DNA from: DSXH01 sp020724325
Lineage (GTDB): Bacteria > Bacteroidota > Ignavibacteria > Ignavibacteriales > Melioribacteraceae
Direction: 5' to 3'
NCBI GenBank assembly: GCA_040756515.1
Contig: JBFLYW010000010.1
Span: forward strand, 1 to 64,000
DNA length: 64,000 nucleotides
Below the pieces are notes generated by a model. The model was not told where the DNA came from. It did not search any database and saw nothing but the letters and a program-made list of their open reading frames with translations. Within the stretch, counting starts at the first letter, position 1. Each line of letters begins with the position of its first letter. This document shows, piece after piece, positions 1 to 8,484 of this stretch. A program made the translations under genes and the position numbers.

Positions 1-2
1 CG

Positions 3-119
3 AAACATCGTAAAACTGTATTGAAGCTGTCAGTTCCAGATAAAAAACGAGAATGGATTGTCGGTTTATTCAAAAATGTTACTGACTTTTCACCACCAAT
101 TACATTTTCTAATGCATGA
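3..119 (+). CDS. C-terminal fragment of an unidentified protein (truncated by window edge)
   Basis: An open frame enters from the left edge and ends at a TGA at 117-119. It gives 38 residues ending in DFSPPITFSNA. I do not recognise the family. It is the only frame open from the edge over this stretch, and it converges on the ribosomal cluster, whose minus-strand terminator lies just beyond it. Without the upstream sequence it could be chance, so confidence is low. Confidence 0.3.
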   Translation, partial: KHRKTVLKLSVPDKKREWIVGLFKNVTDFSPPITFSNA

Positions 120-190
120 TTGGGGATAATAAGTCCTTTTGCTTTCCAGTCTGTATTTGAATCGGCTAAATTAAAATGCTTATGATATTT

Positions 191-228
191 AAAATAAAAA
201 AGGAGTAACAGTTTATACTATTACTCCT
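191..228 (-). terminator. Rho-independent terminator after rplQ
   Basis: On the minus strand the arm AGGAGTAA (221-228) pairs with TTACTCCT (201-208), extended by two more pairs past one mismatch. A T-rich tract (complement of 191-200) follows at once. It lies 20 bp beyond the rplQ stop and is the natural end of the S10-spc-alpha transcription unit. Confidence 0.8.
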
Positions 229-248
229 CTTGTAAAGAATCAAAATAT

Positions 249-827
249 TTATTTGTCTTTGGAAGTTTTTCTTGTAGTAGTTGTTTTAGTTTTAGCGGGA
301 GCTTTTTTTACCTTAGCATCATCAGCCTTCACTGCTTTTGGTACTTTCGGTTTCTTTTCTTTTACTTTTTTTTCTTCTTTCTTATCTGGTGTTTTGTCGG
401 TTTTGTTGTCTTCGGACTTTTTAGAATCTATTTCTTTAGATTTCTTTGAAGCTTTTGGTTTAACAATTCCGCTATAATCAACAAGTTCAATCAACGCTAA
501 TTCCGCAGCATCACCTTTTCTTTGTCCCATTCTAACAACGCGTGTATAACCGCCGGGTCTATCACCTATTTTTGCAATGATATCATTAAAGAGTTCTTTT
601 ACAAGACTTTTGTTGCTTATATCTGCAGCAACTAATCTGCGTGCAGCAATGGAATTGGTTTTTGCTTTTGTAATTAAGGGTTCCACAAAAGATCTTAATT
701 CTTTTGCTTTTGCAACAGTTGTTTTAATTTTCTTATGTTTTAACAAAGATGCTGCTAAATTTCTAAGTGTTGCAAGTCTATGTTCCGAAGTTCTTTTTAA
801 TTTTCTTCCTTTAACTCTATGTCTCAT
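249..827 (-). CDS. rplQ: 50S ribosomal protein L17 with a lysine-rich C-terminal tail
   Basis: L17 is a large-subunit protein near the peptide exit tunnel. Residues 1 to about 120 form the conserved core, starting MRHRVKGRKLKRTSEHR and including the GGYTRVVRMGQRKGD segment. The protein is 192 residues, against roughly 120 for the usual bacterial form. The extra 70 or so residues are a low-complexity Lys/Glu/Thr/Ala tail that is probably disordered and may bind RNA (inference). It is the last gene of the alpha operon, 21 bp after rpoA, and a strong terminator follows it. Family identity is certain; the role of the tail is unknown. Confidence 0.97.
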   Translation of the reverse strand: MRHRVKGRKLKRTSEHRLATLRNLAASLLKHKKIKTTVAKAKELRSFVEPLITKAKTNSIAARRLVAADISNKSLVKELFNDIIAKIGDRPGGYTRVVRMGQRKGDAAELALIELVDYSGIVKPKASKKSKEIDSKKSEDNKTDKTPDKKEEKKVKEKKPKVPKAVKADDAKVKKAPAKTKTTTTRKTSKDK

Positions 828-848
828 TATTCAACCCTGTAAAAAGTA

Positions 849-1844
849 CTAATTATTTTCTGGTTTATCTTTTACTATTTTATCTACATCCATACCGAAC
901 TCGAGACCGTAATTTTCTACAATTTCGATCAATTCTGCCAAAGACTTCCTGCCAAAGTTTCTGAATTTAAGCATCTCATTTTCATCTCTGCGCACTAAGT
1001 CACCAAGCGTTTTAATATTAGCTGCCTTCAAGCAGTTGTGAGACCTAACACTTAATTCAAGGTCGTCAACATTTGTTGTAAGTATTTTTCTAAGTCTTTC
1101 TGCTTCGGCATCTTTTTCGTTTTCAACTTTTTCTTCTTCCGGTTCAGCGTCAAAGTTGATAAATAGTTGGATATGGTCCTTCAGAATTTTTGCAGAACTT
1201 GAAAGTGCTTCTTCAGGCGTAATTGAACCATCGGTTGTAATCTCCAAAGTAAGCTTCTCAAAATCATTTCTTTCTGCAATACGAACATTTTCAATATCAT
1301 ATCTAACATTAACTATAGGAGTAAAAATAGAATCGATTGGAATTGTTCCAATTGTTATATCTGGAATTTTTTGTTCGTTTGATGGTGTATATCCCTTACC
1401 AATACCAAATTTCAATTCCATATTAAGTTTAGTATCCGGATTAAGTCGTGCTATTAATAGATCGGGATTCAGAATTTCGATATCTGGACAAGCTTTTTGA
1501 ATGTCTGCAGCTTTAAATTCTTTAACGCCGGAGATTGAAAGTTCGCATCCTGTTGTTTTCTTATTTAGAATTCTCATTCTAACCTGTTTTAGGTTCAGAA
1601 TAATTTCTGTTACATCCTCTACAACACCCGGTATAGTAGAAAATTCATGAAGAACACCTTCTATCTTAACGGCTGTTATAGCAGAGCCGGTAAGTGAAGA
1701 TAACAAAACTCTCCTTAATGCATTTCCTAATGTAACTCCGAATCCTCCTTCCAATGGCTGTAAAAAAAATCTTCCGAATGTAGCAGTCTTCGAGGAATCG
1801 TCTTGAATAACATTTTCGGGCATTTTTATAAACGGATAGCTCAT
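849..1844 (-). CDS. rpoA: DNA-directed RNA polymerase subunit alpha
   Basis: Alpha nucleates RNA polymerase assembly as a dimer and contacts activators and UP elements. Length (331 aa) is typical. The N-terminal dimerisation domain (about 1-230) contains LEGGFGVTLGNALRRVLLSS. An acidic linker (about 232-250) leads to the helical C-terminal domain (about 255-320), with SVRSHNCLKAANIKTLGDLV and the conserved FRNFGRKSLAEL. It sits in the standard order rpsM-rpsK-rpsD-rpoA-rplQ, 28 bp after rpsD. Confidence 0.99.
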   Translation of the reverse strand: MSYPFIKMPENVIQDDSSKTATFGRFFLQPLEGGFGVTLGNALRRVLLSSLTGSAITAVKIEGVLHEFSTIPGVVEDVTEIILNLKQVRMRILNKKTTGCELSISGVKEFKAADIQKACPDIEILNPDLLIARLNPDTKLNMELKFGIGKGYTPSNEQKIPDITIGTIPIDSIFTPIVNVRYDIENVRIAERNDFEKLTLEITTDGSITPEEALSSSAKILKDHIQLFINFDAEPEEEKVENEKDAEAERLRKILTTNVDDLELSVRSHNCLKAANIKTLGDLVRRDENEMLKFRNFGRKSLAELIEIVENYGLEFGMDVDKIVKDKPENN

Positions 1845-1872
1845 GTAGTATCCTCTAAATTAAATTTTAAAA

Positions 1873-2499
1873 TTACTTAGAATATAATTCAACGATTAAT
1901 TGTTCGTTGGCTTGCAAATGAACGTCTTCCCTATCTGGAATATTTAAGAAAGTACCGGAAAGAGTAGCTTTATCAATTGAAAGCCAATTGTATACATTAT
2001 CTTTCGTTTTTCTCAAAGAATTATGAATTGCATCCAGTTTCTTGCTTTTTTCTTTAACTGTAACAACGTCGCCCGGTGCAAGTAAAAACGAAGGTATATC
2101 TACAACGTGACCATTAACCATAAAATGTCTGTGAAGAACAAGTTGTCTTGCAGATTTTCTTGATGGTGCAAATCCAAGTCTGAAAACAACGTTATCCAAT
2201 CTTCTTTCCAACAATTTGATAAGGTTAGTGCCGGTAATCCCTTTTTGGCGGGAAGCTTTTTCAAAATAATTATGGAATTGAGTTTCCTGCAATCCGTAAA
2301 TTCTTTTTACTTTTTGTTTTTCTCGAAGCTGAACGCCATATTCAGAAAATTTAGTTCTACGGGAAAGACCATGCTGACCCGGGGCGTAATTTCTTTTTTC
2401 GAGCGGACATTTTTCCGAGTAACATTTAGTTCCTTTTAAGAACAACTTTTGTTTTTCTCTTCTGCACAATTTGCAACTGGAACCAGTGTATCTTGCCAT
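1873..2499 (-). CDS. rpsD: 30S ribosomal protein S4, zinc-binding (C+) form
   Basis: S4 is a primary 16S rRNA binder needed for early 30S assembly; in other bacteria it also autoregulates the alpha operon. The 208-residue protein has four cysteines near its N-terminus (C9, C12, C26, C31) in a zinc-finger arrangement, so this is the zinc-containing S4 type. The S4 RNA-binding domain spans about residues 98-160 (RRLDNVVFRLGFAPSRKSAR onwards). It lies between rpsK and rpoA in the usual alpha-operon order. Confidence 0.98.
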   Translation of the reverse strand: MARYTGSSCKLCRREKQKLFLKGTKCYSEKCPLEKRNYAPGQHGLSRRTKFSEYGVQLREKQKVKRIYGLQETQFHNYFEKASRQKGITGTNLIKLLERRLDNVVFRLGFAPSRKSARQLVLHRHFMVNGHVVDIPSFLLAPGDVVTVKEKSKKLDAIHNSLRKTKDNVYNWLSIDKATLSGTFLNIPDREDVHLQANEQLIVELYSK

Positions 2500-2516
2500 C
2501 TAATTATTTCTCCTTC

Positions 2517-2903
2517 TTATACTCTTCTACGTTTTGGCGGTCGGCAGCCGTTATGTGGAATTGGTGTACTATCTTTAATAGATAAGACTTCTAAACCTGC
2601 AACGCTTAAAGCTCTGATAGCAGCTTCGCGGCCGGCACCGGGTCCTTTAACAAAGACATCAATTTTTCTTAATCCAAGGTCGTAAGCTTCTTTACCAGCT
2701 GCCTCTGCAGTAACCTGAGCAGCAAATGGAGTATTTTTTCTTGAGCCTTTAAACCCGTTTTTACCGGCTGAAGACCATGAAATTGTATTGCCGTATATAT
2801 CTGATATTGTACAGATAACATTATTAAATGATGCTTTAATATGAGCAACGCCAACCGCATCAACATGAACTTTCTTTTTAGTCTTTTTAACAACCTTAGC
2901 CAA
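2517..2903 (-). CDS. rpsK: 30S ribosomal protein S11
   Basis: S11 forms part of the 30S platform near the mRNA exit. The 128-residue sequence carries family hallmarks: HIKASFNNVICTISD, SSAGKNGFKGSRKNTPFAAQ, GPGAGREAAIRAL, and the C-terminal HNGCRPPKRRRV. A lysine-rich start is usual. It lies 22 bp after rpsM and 17 bp before rpsD. Confidence 0.99.
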   Translation of the reverse strand: MAKVVKKTKKKVHVDAVGVAHIKASFNNVICTISDIYGNTISWSSAGKNGFKGSRKNTPFAAQVTAEAAGKEAYDLGLRKIDVFVKGPGAGREAAIRALSVAGLEVLSIKDSTPIPHNGCRPPKRRRV

Positions 2904-2925
2904 TTTAGCTCCTTAAAATTAATTG

Positions 2926-3309
2926 TTACTTCTTAGCCGGAGTTTTCTTCTTGCCGGCAACTGTTTTACGTTTACCTTTACGTGTTCTTGAATTTGTTCT
3001 GGTTCTTTGACCTCTAGCTGGTAATCCTCTTCTATGACGCAACCCTCGGTAAGAACCAATATCCATCAAACGTTTAATATTCTGTTGTACCTCGCTTCTT
3101 AAAGCGCCTTCAACTTTATATTCCGAAGTCATTATTGAACGGATTTTAGCAACTTCTTCTTCGGTCAATTCACCAATCTTTTTTTCGGGGTTAACATTTG
3201 CTTTTATAAGAATATTCATGGCAGTTGATCGACCAACACCATAAATATAAGTTAACCCAATAAAAGATTTTTTTTGTTTTGGTAAGTCAATACCCGCAAT
3301 ACGAGCCAA
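2926..3309 (-). CDS. rpsM: 30S ribosomal protein S13
   Basis: S13 sits in the 30S head and contacts P-site tRNA and bridge B1. The start MARIAGIDLPKQKK, the GVGRSTAMNIL segment, and the basic C-terminal part with YRGLRHRRGLPARGQRTRTN identify it. Length is 127 residues. It opens the alpha gene block and follows rpmJ by 18 bp. Confidence 0.99.
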   Translation of the reverse strand: MARIAGIDLPKQKKSFIGLTYIYGVGRSTAMNILIKANVNPEKKIGELTEEEVAKIRSIMTSEYKVEGALRSEVQQNIKRLMDIGSYRGLRHRRGLPARGQRTRTNSRTRKGKRKTVAGKKKTPAKK

Positions 3310-3327
3310 ATCTAATTCCTCCTACTT

Positions 3328-3441
3328 TTAACCTTGTCTTTGTTTGTGTTTTGGATTTTTGCAAATTACGCGTACAACTCCTTTTCGTTTTATAATTTTG
3401 CAATGCTCGCATAATTTTTTTACGGATGCTCTAACCTTCAT
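3328..3441 (-). CDS. rpmJ: 50S ribosomal protein L36 (zinc-binding form)
   Basis: A 37-residue ORF starts MKVRASVKKLCEHCKIIKRK and ends KNPKHKQRQG. The zinc-ribbon ligands C11, C14, C27 and H32 are all present, so this is the C+ form of L36, a tiny protein of the large subunit. It lies between infA and rpsM, its usual place. It is easily missed because of its length, but the match to the family covers the full length. Confidence 0.97.
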   Translation of the reverse strand: MKVRASVKKLCEHCKIIKRKGVVRVICKNPKHKQRQG

Positions 3442-3451
3442 CTCTTCTCCG

Positions 3452-3670
3452 TTATTTATACCTATAAGTTATTCTGCCTTTTTTCAAATCATATGGTGAT
3501 AATTCAATTGCCACTTTATCACCAACTAAAATTTTTATAAAGTGCATTCTCATTTTACCGGAAATGTGTGCAAGGATTTCATGACCGTTATCAAGACGTA
3601 CTTTAAAATGAGCATTTGGTAATGTCTCGGTTACTGTTCCATCAACTTTTATTGGTCCTTGCTTAGCCAT
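3452..3670 (-). CDS. infA: Translation initiation factor IF-1
   Basis: IF-1 is a single OB-fold protein that occupies the 30S A site during initiation. The 72-residue sequence has the family pattern: GTVTETLPNAHFKVRLDNGH, AHISGKMRMHFIKILVGDKV, and the C-terminal YDLKKGRITYRYK. Length is exactly typical. It follows map by 3 bp and precedes rpmJ by 10 bp. Confidence 0.99.
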   Translation of the reverse strand: MAKQGPIKVDGTVTETLPNAHFKVRLDNGHEILAHISGKMRMHFIKILVGDKVAIELSPYDLKKGRITYRYK

Positions 3671-3673
3671 TTA

Positions 3674-4435
3674 TCAGCATTTAGTTAATATTTCTGGTTT
3701 ACCGTCAATAATTGCAATTGTATGTTCAAAATGAGCCGAGGGTAATCCGTCGGCGGTTCTAACAGTCCATCCGTCTTCGTCAGTGGTAACCTTATACGTT
3801 CCCATGTTAATCATAGGTTCAATTGCTAAAGTCATTCCGTTCTTAATTAACGCTCCAGTTCCTTTACGACCGTAATTGGGAATTTGAGGTTCTTCGTGTA
3901 AAAACTTTCCAACACCATGCCCGCAAAGGTCTCTAACAACAGAAAAACCTTTGGATTCAACTTCGGATTGAATTGCATGTGCAATATCACCAATTCTATT
4001 ACCGGCTACAGCTTGATCAATTCCGAGGTAAAGGGATTTTTCAGTTGAGTTCATTAAACGCTGTTTATCCACAGAAATTTTTCCAATAGCCAAAGTTATT
4101 GCGGCGTCACCAAAAAAATTATTTTTTTCTACGCCAACATCAACAGATAAAATTTCTCCTTCTTCAAGAATTCTGTACCCGGGAATACCGTGAACAACCT
4201 CATCATCAATTGAAGAACAAATTGAACCTGGGAAACTAAAGGATCCCGCTTGAGAATAACCTTTAAAAGCCGGACGTGCATCGTTACTTAAGATATAATC
4301 TTCAGCAATCTTATCCAGTTCCAATGTCGTTACGCCTGGTTTAGCATAACGCTTCATTAATTGTAAAACTTCTGCAACAATTAGACAGCTTTCTCTTATG
4401 TAATCTACTTCGTTTTTTGTTTTTATTAATACCAC
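3674..4435 (-). CDS. map: Methionine aminopeptidase, type I
   Basis: This enzyme removes the initiator methionine from nascent proteins. All five metal ligands of the type I family can be placed: Asp in LSVDVG, Asp in FGDAA, His in CGHGVGKFLHEEP, Glu in LAIEPM and Glu in FEHTIAI. The substrate-binding His in VVHGIPG is also present. The length (253 aa) matches the short type Ia form without a zinc-finger extension. It lies between secY and infA; adk, which often sits here in other bacteria, is absent. Confidence 0.98.
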   Translation of the reverse strand: MVLIKTKNEVDYIRESCLIVAEVLQLMKRYAKPGVTTLELDKIAEDYILSNDARPAFKGYSQAGSFSFPGSICSSIDDEVVHGIPGYRILEEGEILSVDVGVEKNNFFGDAAITLAIGKISVDKQRLMNSTEKSLYLGIDQAVAGNRIGDIAHAIQSEVESKGFSVVRDLCGHGVGKFLHEEPQIPNYGRKGTGALIKNGMTLAIEPMINMGTYKVTTDEDGWTVRTADGLPSAHFEHTIAIIDGKPEILTKC

Positions 4436-4459
4436 AACAAGCTGTCTTTATTCAAAACT

Positions 4460-5797
4460 TTAAAATCTTCTTCCCTTTAATTTGCCCGATTTCATAAAGC
4501 CATCGTAATGCCTCATTAATAGATGAGATTCGATCTGCTGCAGCGTATCTAAGGCAACGCCAACACAAATCAATAAACTTGTGCCGCCAAAGAATGAAGC
4601 GAAGCTTCCCGATACACCGAATTTAGAAACAAATGTTGGGAGGATTGCGATGATTGCAAGAAATACCGAACCGGGCAATGTAATTTTAGTTAATATATTA
4701 TCAATAAATTCTGATGTCTGTTTTCCGGGTCTTATGCCTGGTATAAACCCGCCTTGTTTCTTCATATTTTCCGCTACATCTTGAGGGTTAAATGCAATAG
4801 CTGTGTAGAAATATGTAAAAAAGATAATCATAATTGCATAAATGAGAGCATAAGTAAAAGATTCGTATGTAAAGTATTGAGCCAAAGTACCAATGAATTC
4901 ATTATTTGGGAAAAACGAAAACAGTGTACTAGGAATAAACATTATTGACTGGGCAAAGATAATGGGCATTACACCTGCTGTATTAACACGCATCGGAATA
5001 TACTGTGTTACTCCTCCATATACTTTTCTGCCAACAACACGTTTTGCATATTGAACAGGTATTCGTCGGGTCCCTTGTGTTACTAATACTACACCGGCAA
5101 TTACTAAAACCATTAGACCAATAATTATTACTTCTATAACTATGTTTCTCTGACCGGCGGCAATTAGTCTGTATTCATCTAAAATTGCGAAAGGAAATCT
5201 ATTTATTATGCCGATAAATATAATTAATGAAATTCCATTACCAATTCCTTTTTCAGTAATCTGCTCGCCCATCCACATAATGAACATGGTACCGGCAACA
5301 AGAAGAATAATTGTAGATGCTTGCCATGCAATACCTCTAACTGCATCGGGTACAATAGGTAAATTATTATGCTGCATATTTAAAAGCTGAATAGTAACGC
5401 CCCATGCCTGAAATGTGGAAATAATAACTGTTCCGTACCTTGTCCATTGATTAATTTTTTTACGTCCTTCTTCACCTTCGCGCTGTAGTTTCTGAATATA
5501 AGGAATAACCGCACCAGCTATCTGCAGAATAATAGAGGCAGAAATGTAAGGCATAATTCCGAGTGCAAAAATTGCGGCATTAGAAAACGCCCCGCCCACA
5601 AACAAATCATACAAGCCAAAAAGATTGTCAGCAGTTTGATTAGCCATTGCAGAGGTTAGTAAAAAAGAGTCTATGCCGGGTAGAGTTATATGAGAACCAA
5701 CCCTTACAATAATAAGTAAGGCAACGGTATAAAGTATTCTCTGCCTTAACTCATGAATTTTAAAAATATTTCGGAAAGTTTCATGAAATGTAGCCAT
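4460..5797 (-). CDS. secY: Preprotein translocase subunit SecY
   Basis: SecY is the channel of the Sec translocon in the inner membrane; SecE is encoded at 30.6 kb. The 445-residue protein has about ten hydrophobic segments, the early plug region (THI-LPGID), the QREGEEGRKKINQWTRYGT loop, and the cytosolic QGTRRIPVQYAKR loop that contacts ribosome and SecA. Its ATG shares one base with the rplO stop codon (TAATG), which suggests translational coupling. Confidence 0.98.
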   Translation of the reverse strand: MATFHETFRNIFKIHELRQRILYTVALLIIVRVGSHITLPGIDSFLLTSAMANQTADNLFGLYDLFVGGAFSNAAIFALGIMPYISASIILQIAGAVIPYIQKLQREGEEGRKKINQWTRYGTVIISTFQAWGVTIQLLNMQHNNLPIVPDAVRGIAWQASTIILLVAGTMFIMWMGEQITEKGIGNGISLIIFIGIINRFPFAILDEYRLIAAGQRNIVIEVIIIGLMVLVIAGVVLVTQGTRRIPVQYAKRVVGRKVYGGVTQYIPMRVNTAGVMPIIFAQSIMFIPSTLFSFFPNNEFIGTLAQYFTYESFTYALIYAIMIIFFTYFYTAIAFNPQDVAENMKKQGGFIPGIRPGKQTSEFIDNILTKITLPGSVFLAIIAILPTFVSKFGVSGSFASFFGGTSLLICVGVALDTLQQIESHLLMRHYDGFMKSGKLKGRRF

Positions 5798-6261
5798 TAA
5801 ACTTTAATCTCTCTAATAGTTCCGCCAAGTGATTCAATTTTTTCTTTTGCAGAAGCACTAAAGGCATGCGCTTCAACATTCAATTTTGCTTTTAGTTCTC
5901 CAAGACCTAATATTTTATAAGGTGCAATTGCTTTGGAGATTACACAGTTCTTATATAAGGAAACTGCATTGATAATTCCGTCCTCAACCTTTTTATCGTC
6001 TACTAATTTTTGTAATCTATTAAGGTTAACAACCTGATAAACAATTTTGAAAGGTGAATGGAACCCTCTTTTAGGTAATCTTCTTTGAAGAGGCATTTGT
6101 CCGCCTTCGAACCACGCTCTATATTTAGCGCCGGAACGCGAACGTTGACCATTCATACCGCGTGTAGCTGTACCGCCATGACCGCTTCCTTCGCCGCGGC
6201 CAATTCTCTTTACTTTTTTCTTTGAACCTTTTGCAGGTTTAAGATTACTTAGAATATCCAT
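5797..6261 (-). CDS. rplO: 50S ribosomal protein L15
   Basis: L15 is a late-assembly protein of the large subunit. The glycine- and arginine-rich N-terminus (KRIGRGEGSGHGGTATRGMN, then GQRSRSG) and the FEGGQMPLQRRLPKRGF motif are diagnostic. Length is 154 residues. The stop codon overlaps the secY start by one base. Confidence 0.98.
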   Translation of the reverse strand: MDILSNLKPAKGSKKKVKRIGRGEGSGHGGTATRGMNGQRSRSGAKYRAWFEGGQMPLQRRLPKRGFHSPFKIVYQVVNLNRLQKLVDDKKVEDGIINAVSLYKNCVISKAIAPYKILGLGELKAKLNVEAHAFSASAKEKIESLGGTIREIKV

Positions 6262-6269
6262 TTATCACC

Positions 6270-6458
6270 CTACGCTTCAATTTCTTCTACTTTTACAAGA
6301 TGAGATACTTTTCTTACCATTCCTCTAATTTGAGGAGTATCGTTATGAATTACAAAATAATTGGGTCTGCTAAGACCTAAAGCTTCAATAGTAAGTTTTT
6401 GTGTCTTAGGTCTATCAATAATACTTTTTACCTGTGTAATTTTTAATTTCTTAGCCAT
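6270..6458 (-). CDS. rpmD: 50S ribosomal protein L30
   Basis: This is the short bacterial L30 (62 residues). The core KLKITQVKSIIDRPKTQKLT, then LGLSRPNYFVIHNDTPQIRG and MVRKVSHLVKVEE, matches the family from end to end. It lies 12 bp after rpsE and 8 bp before rplO, the standard spc order. Confidence 0.97.
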   Translation of the reverse strand: MAKKLKITQVKSIIDRPKTQKLTIEALGLSRPNYFVIHNDTPQIRGMVRKVSHLVKVEEIEA

Positions 6459-6470
6459 ATAATCCTCTAA

Positions 6471-6983
6471 TTACAAATTAAACAGCTCGTTTAACTTCAA
6501 ACCGCGTTTATAAGCCATAGTTCTTGCATCAACAAGATTAAGCAAAGCATTTAATGTTGCTTTTACTTGGTTATGCGGGTTTGAGGATCCGAGCGATTTT
6601 GTAAGAATATCTTGAACACCAGCAGCTTCCAATACAGCACGCACACCTCCGCCAGCTATTAGTCCGGTACCCGGTGTTGCTGGTTTTAACAGAACTTGTC
6701 CGGCACCATATTTACCAATTATTGGATGTGGAATGGTACCTTTAACTACCGATACTTTGTAAACGTTCTTTTTTGCATCGTCTATACCTTTAGAAATCGC
6801 ATCTGTAACTTCATTAGCTTTTCCTAATCCAACGCCAACGTGACCATTACCATCACCTACAACAACAATTGCATTGAAGCTGAACCTTCTACCGCCTTTA
6901 ACAACTTTAGCAACTCTATTAATATGAACAATTTTTTCTTTTAGGTTTTCGAGTCCCGATACTTTTTTGTACTTGAAATTCAA
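6471..6983 (-). CDS. rpsE: 30S ribosomal protein S5
   Basis: S5 is a fidelity-related protein near the decoding centre. The double-stranded RNA-binding domain (about 12-78, with RVAKVVKGGRRFSFNAIVVV and GNGHVGVGLGKANEV) is followed by the C-terminal domain with GAGQVLLKPATPGTGLIAGG and GSSNPHNQVKATLNAL. Length is 170 residues. A tRNA-Gln gene separates it from rplR, an unusual arrangement. Confidence 0.98.
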   Translation of the reverse strand: MNFKYKKVSGLENLKEKIVHINRVAKVVKGGRRFSFNAIVVVGDGNGHVGVGLGKANEVTDAISKGIDDAKKNVYKVSVVKGTIPHPIIGKYGAGQVLLKPATPGTGLIAGGGVRAVLEAAGVQDILTKSLGSSNPHNQVKATLNALLNLVDARTMAYKRGLKLNELFNL

Positions 6984-7032
6984 TTTAAACTCCTCTATTC
7001 AACCTTAACTTTAATTAATAATTCTTTTTTTG

Positions 7033-7103
7033 CTGCCGGGGGAGGATTCGAACCTCCACATACGGCTCCAAAGGCCGCTGTCCTGCCATTAGACGACCCG
7101 GCA
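7033..7103 (-). tRNA. tRNA-Gln (anticodon TTG), embedded in the spc operon
   Basis: The minus strand folds as a full cloverleaf. The acceptor stem TGCCGGG pairs with CCCGGCA and is followed by discriminator G. The anticodon arm is GCGGC-CTTTGGA-GCCGT, which places TTG at positions 34-36. The T-arm is GGAGG-TTCGAAT-CCTCC. CCA is not encoded. It is transcribed with the ribosomal genes and lies between rplR (21 bp upstream) and rpsE (49 bp downstream), so its release must cut the polycistronic mRNA. Confidence 0.95.
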
Positions 7104-7124
7104 AGAACAAATCTAAAAATGAAA

Positions 7125-7490
7125 TTAAAATTTCAAACCGCCTAAACGAGCACCCTCGGCAACAGCTTTAACTCTACCGTGATACGTATAACCGCTTCTA
7201 TCAAAAACAATAGTATTAATACCTTTTTCAACAGCACGTTTTGCCAGAACCATGCCAACAATTTTACTCTTGGAAACTTTTGTTTTCGTGTTTTTTAATT
7301 CTTCTGCAATATCTTTTACTTTTGTTGAAGCAGATACTAATGTAACTCCATTAGAATCATCAACAAGCTGTGCATATATATGATTCAGACTTCTAAAAAC
7401 AGATAATCTAGGACGTTGAGCAGTTCCAGAAACTTTGCTTCTAACTCTTGCTTTTTTTCTTAATCTTCTTTTATTATCCTTCAAAAACAT
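7125..7490 (-). CDS. rplR: 50S ribosomal protein L18
   Basis: L18 binds 5S rRNA with L5 in the central protuberance. The 121-residue sequence has RPRLSVFRSLNHIYAQLVDD near the start and the C-terminal FDRSGYTYHGRVKAVAEGAR. An AGGAG site lies about 10 bases before the ATG. It follows rplF by 17 bp; the next transcribed unit is tRNA-Gln rather than rpsE. Confidence 0.98.
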   Translation of the reverse strand: MFLKDNKRRLRKKARVRSKVSGTAQRPRLSVFRSLNHIYAQLVDDSNGVTLVSASTKVKDIAEELKNTKTKVSKSKIVGMVLAKRAVEKGINTIVFDRSGYTYHGRVKAVAEGARLGGLKF

Positions 7491-7507
7491 TTTATCTTAT
7501 CTCCTGA

Positions 7508-8044
7508 TTATTTACCAGCAGTCTTGCCAGCTTTTCTAATAATAAATTCATTAGAATATTTAATTCCTTTTCCTTTGTAAGGTTCAGGTTTTTTGAATGA
7601 TCTAATTTTAGCAGCAACTAACCCAACAAGTTCTTTATCGATACCGAAAATCTTTAGCTGAGTAGGAGCGGGAACATCAATCTTAATACCCTGAGGCGGA
7701 ATAAAATAAATTGGATGCGAATAACCCAAGCTGAAGAGAACTGCTTCTCCTTTAGATTCTGCTTTATAGCCTACACCAACAATATCAAGCGATTTTTGAT
7801 ATCCTTCGGTAACACCTTTTACTAAGTTATTAATCAGTGCTCTAGTTAATCCATGTAAAGCTCTATTTTCTTTGGAATCATCCGGACGAGTAACAATAAT
7901 TTCTTCCTTAGTAATATCAACACTAATATTAGGATGAATTTTCATTGATAATTCGCCTAATTTACCGTTTACTTTTAGTAACCCGTCTGTTTTAGTTACT
8001 TTAACATCTTTAATATAAATCGGTTTTTTGCCTATTCGCGACAC
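7508..8044 (-). CDS. rplF: 50S ribosomal protein L6
   Basis: L6 lies near the factor-binding site of the large subunit. Two tandem L6 domains are visible in 178 residues. The start MSRIGKKPI and the C-terminal signature PEPYKGKGIKYSNEFIIRKA are diagnostic. It lies between rpsH and rplR in the usual order. Confidence 0.98.
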   Translation of the reverse strand: MSRIGKKPIYIKDVKVTKTDGLLKVNGKLGELSMKIHPNISVDITKEEIIVTRPDDSKENRALHGLTRALINNLVKGVTEGYQKSLDIVGVGYKAESKGEAVLFSLGYSHPIYFIPPQGIKIDVPAPTQLKIFGIDKELVGLVAAKIRSFKKPEPYKGKGIKYSNEFIIRKAGKTAGK

Positions 8045-8070
8045 TTTTTAACCTCGTTAAACTTTATTAA

Positions 8071-8466
8071 TTACCAAACATGGCAGATAACTTCTCCGCC
8101 AACGGATTCTTTTTTAGCTTGTTTATCTGTTAATAGTCCTTTGGGAGTAGAAATTATAGCAATTCCTAATCCATTAAGAACTTTTGGAATTTCATCTTTA
8201 CCAACATAAGTATGGAGCCCGGGTGTGCTTATTCTTTTTAATCCGGCAATGGAAGAAACTCCGCTTATATACTGCAAATGAATTCTTAAGACGTTTTGTT
8301 TATTATCTTCAACTACATTATAATCTCTAATAAACTTATGCGTTCTAAGAATTTCAGCCATATTAACCTTCATTTTAGAGGAAGGTATGTCCACAAATTT
8401 TTTCTTTGCTTTTACAGCATTTCTAATTCTTGTTAAAAAATCTGCAATCGGATCGGTTGCTGGCAT
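8071..8466 (-). CDS. rpsH: 30S ribosomal protein S8
   Basis: S8 is a primary 16S rRNA binder and, in other bacteria, the translational repressor of the spc operon. The 131-residue sequence begins MPATDPIADFLTRIRNA and ends with the conserved GLLTDKQAKKESVGGEVICH. It lies 18 bp after rpsN and 26 bp before rplF. Confidence 0.98.
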   Translation of the reverse strand: MPATDPIADFLTRIRNAVKAKKKFVDIPSSKMKVNMAEILRTHKFIRDYNVVEDNKQNVLRIHLQYISGVSSIAGLKRISTPGLHTYVGKDEIPKVLNGLGIAIISTPKGLLTDKQAKKESVGGEVICHVW

Positions 8467-8484
8467 TTACTTATTCTCCTCTTA

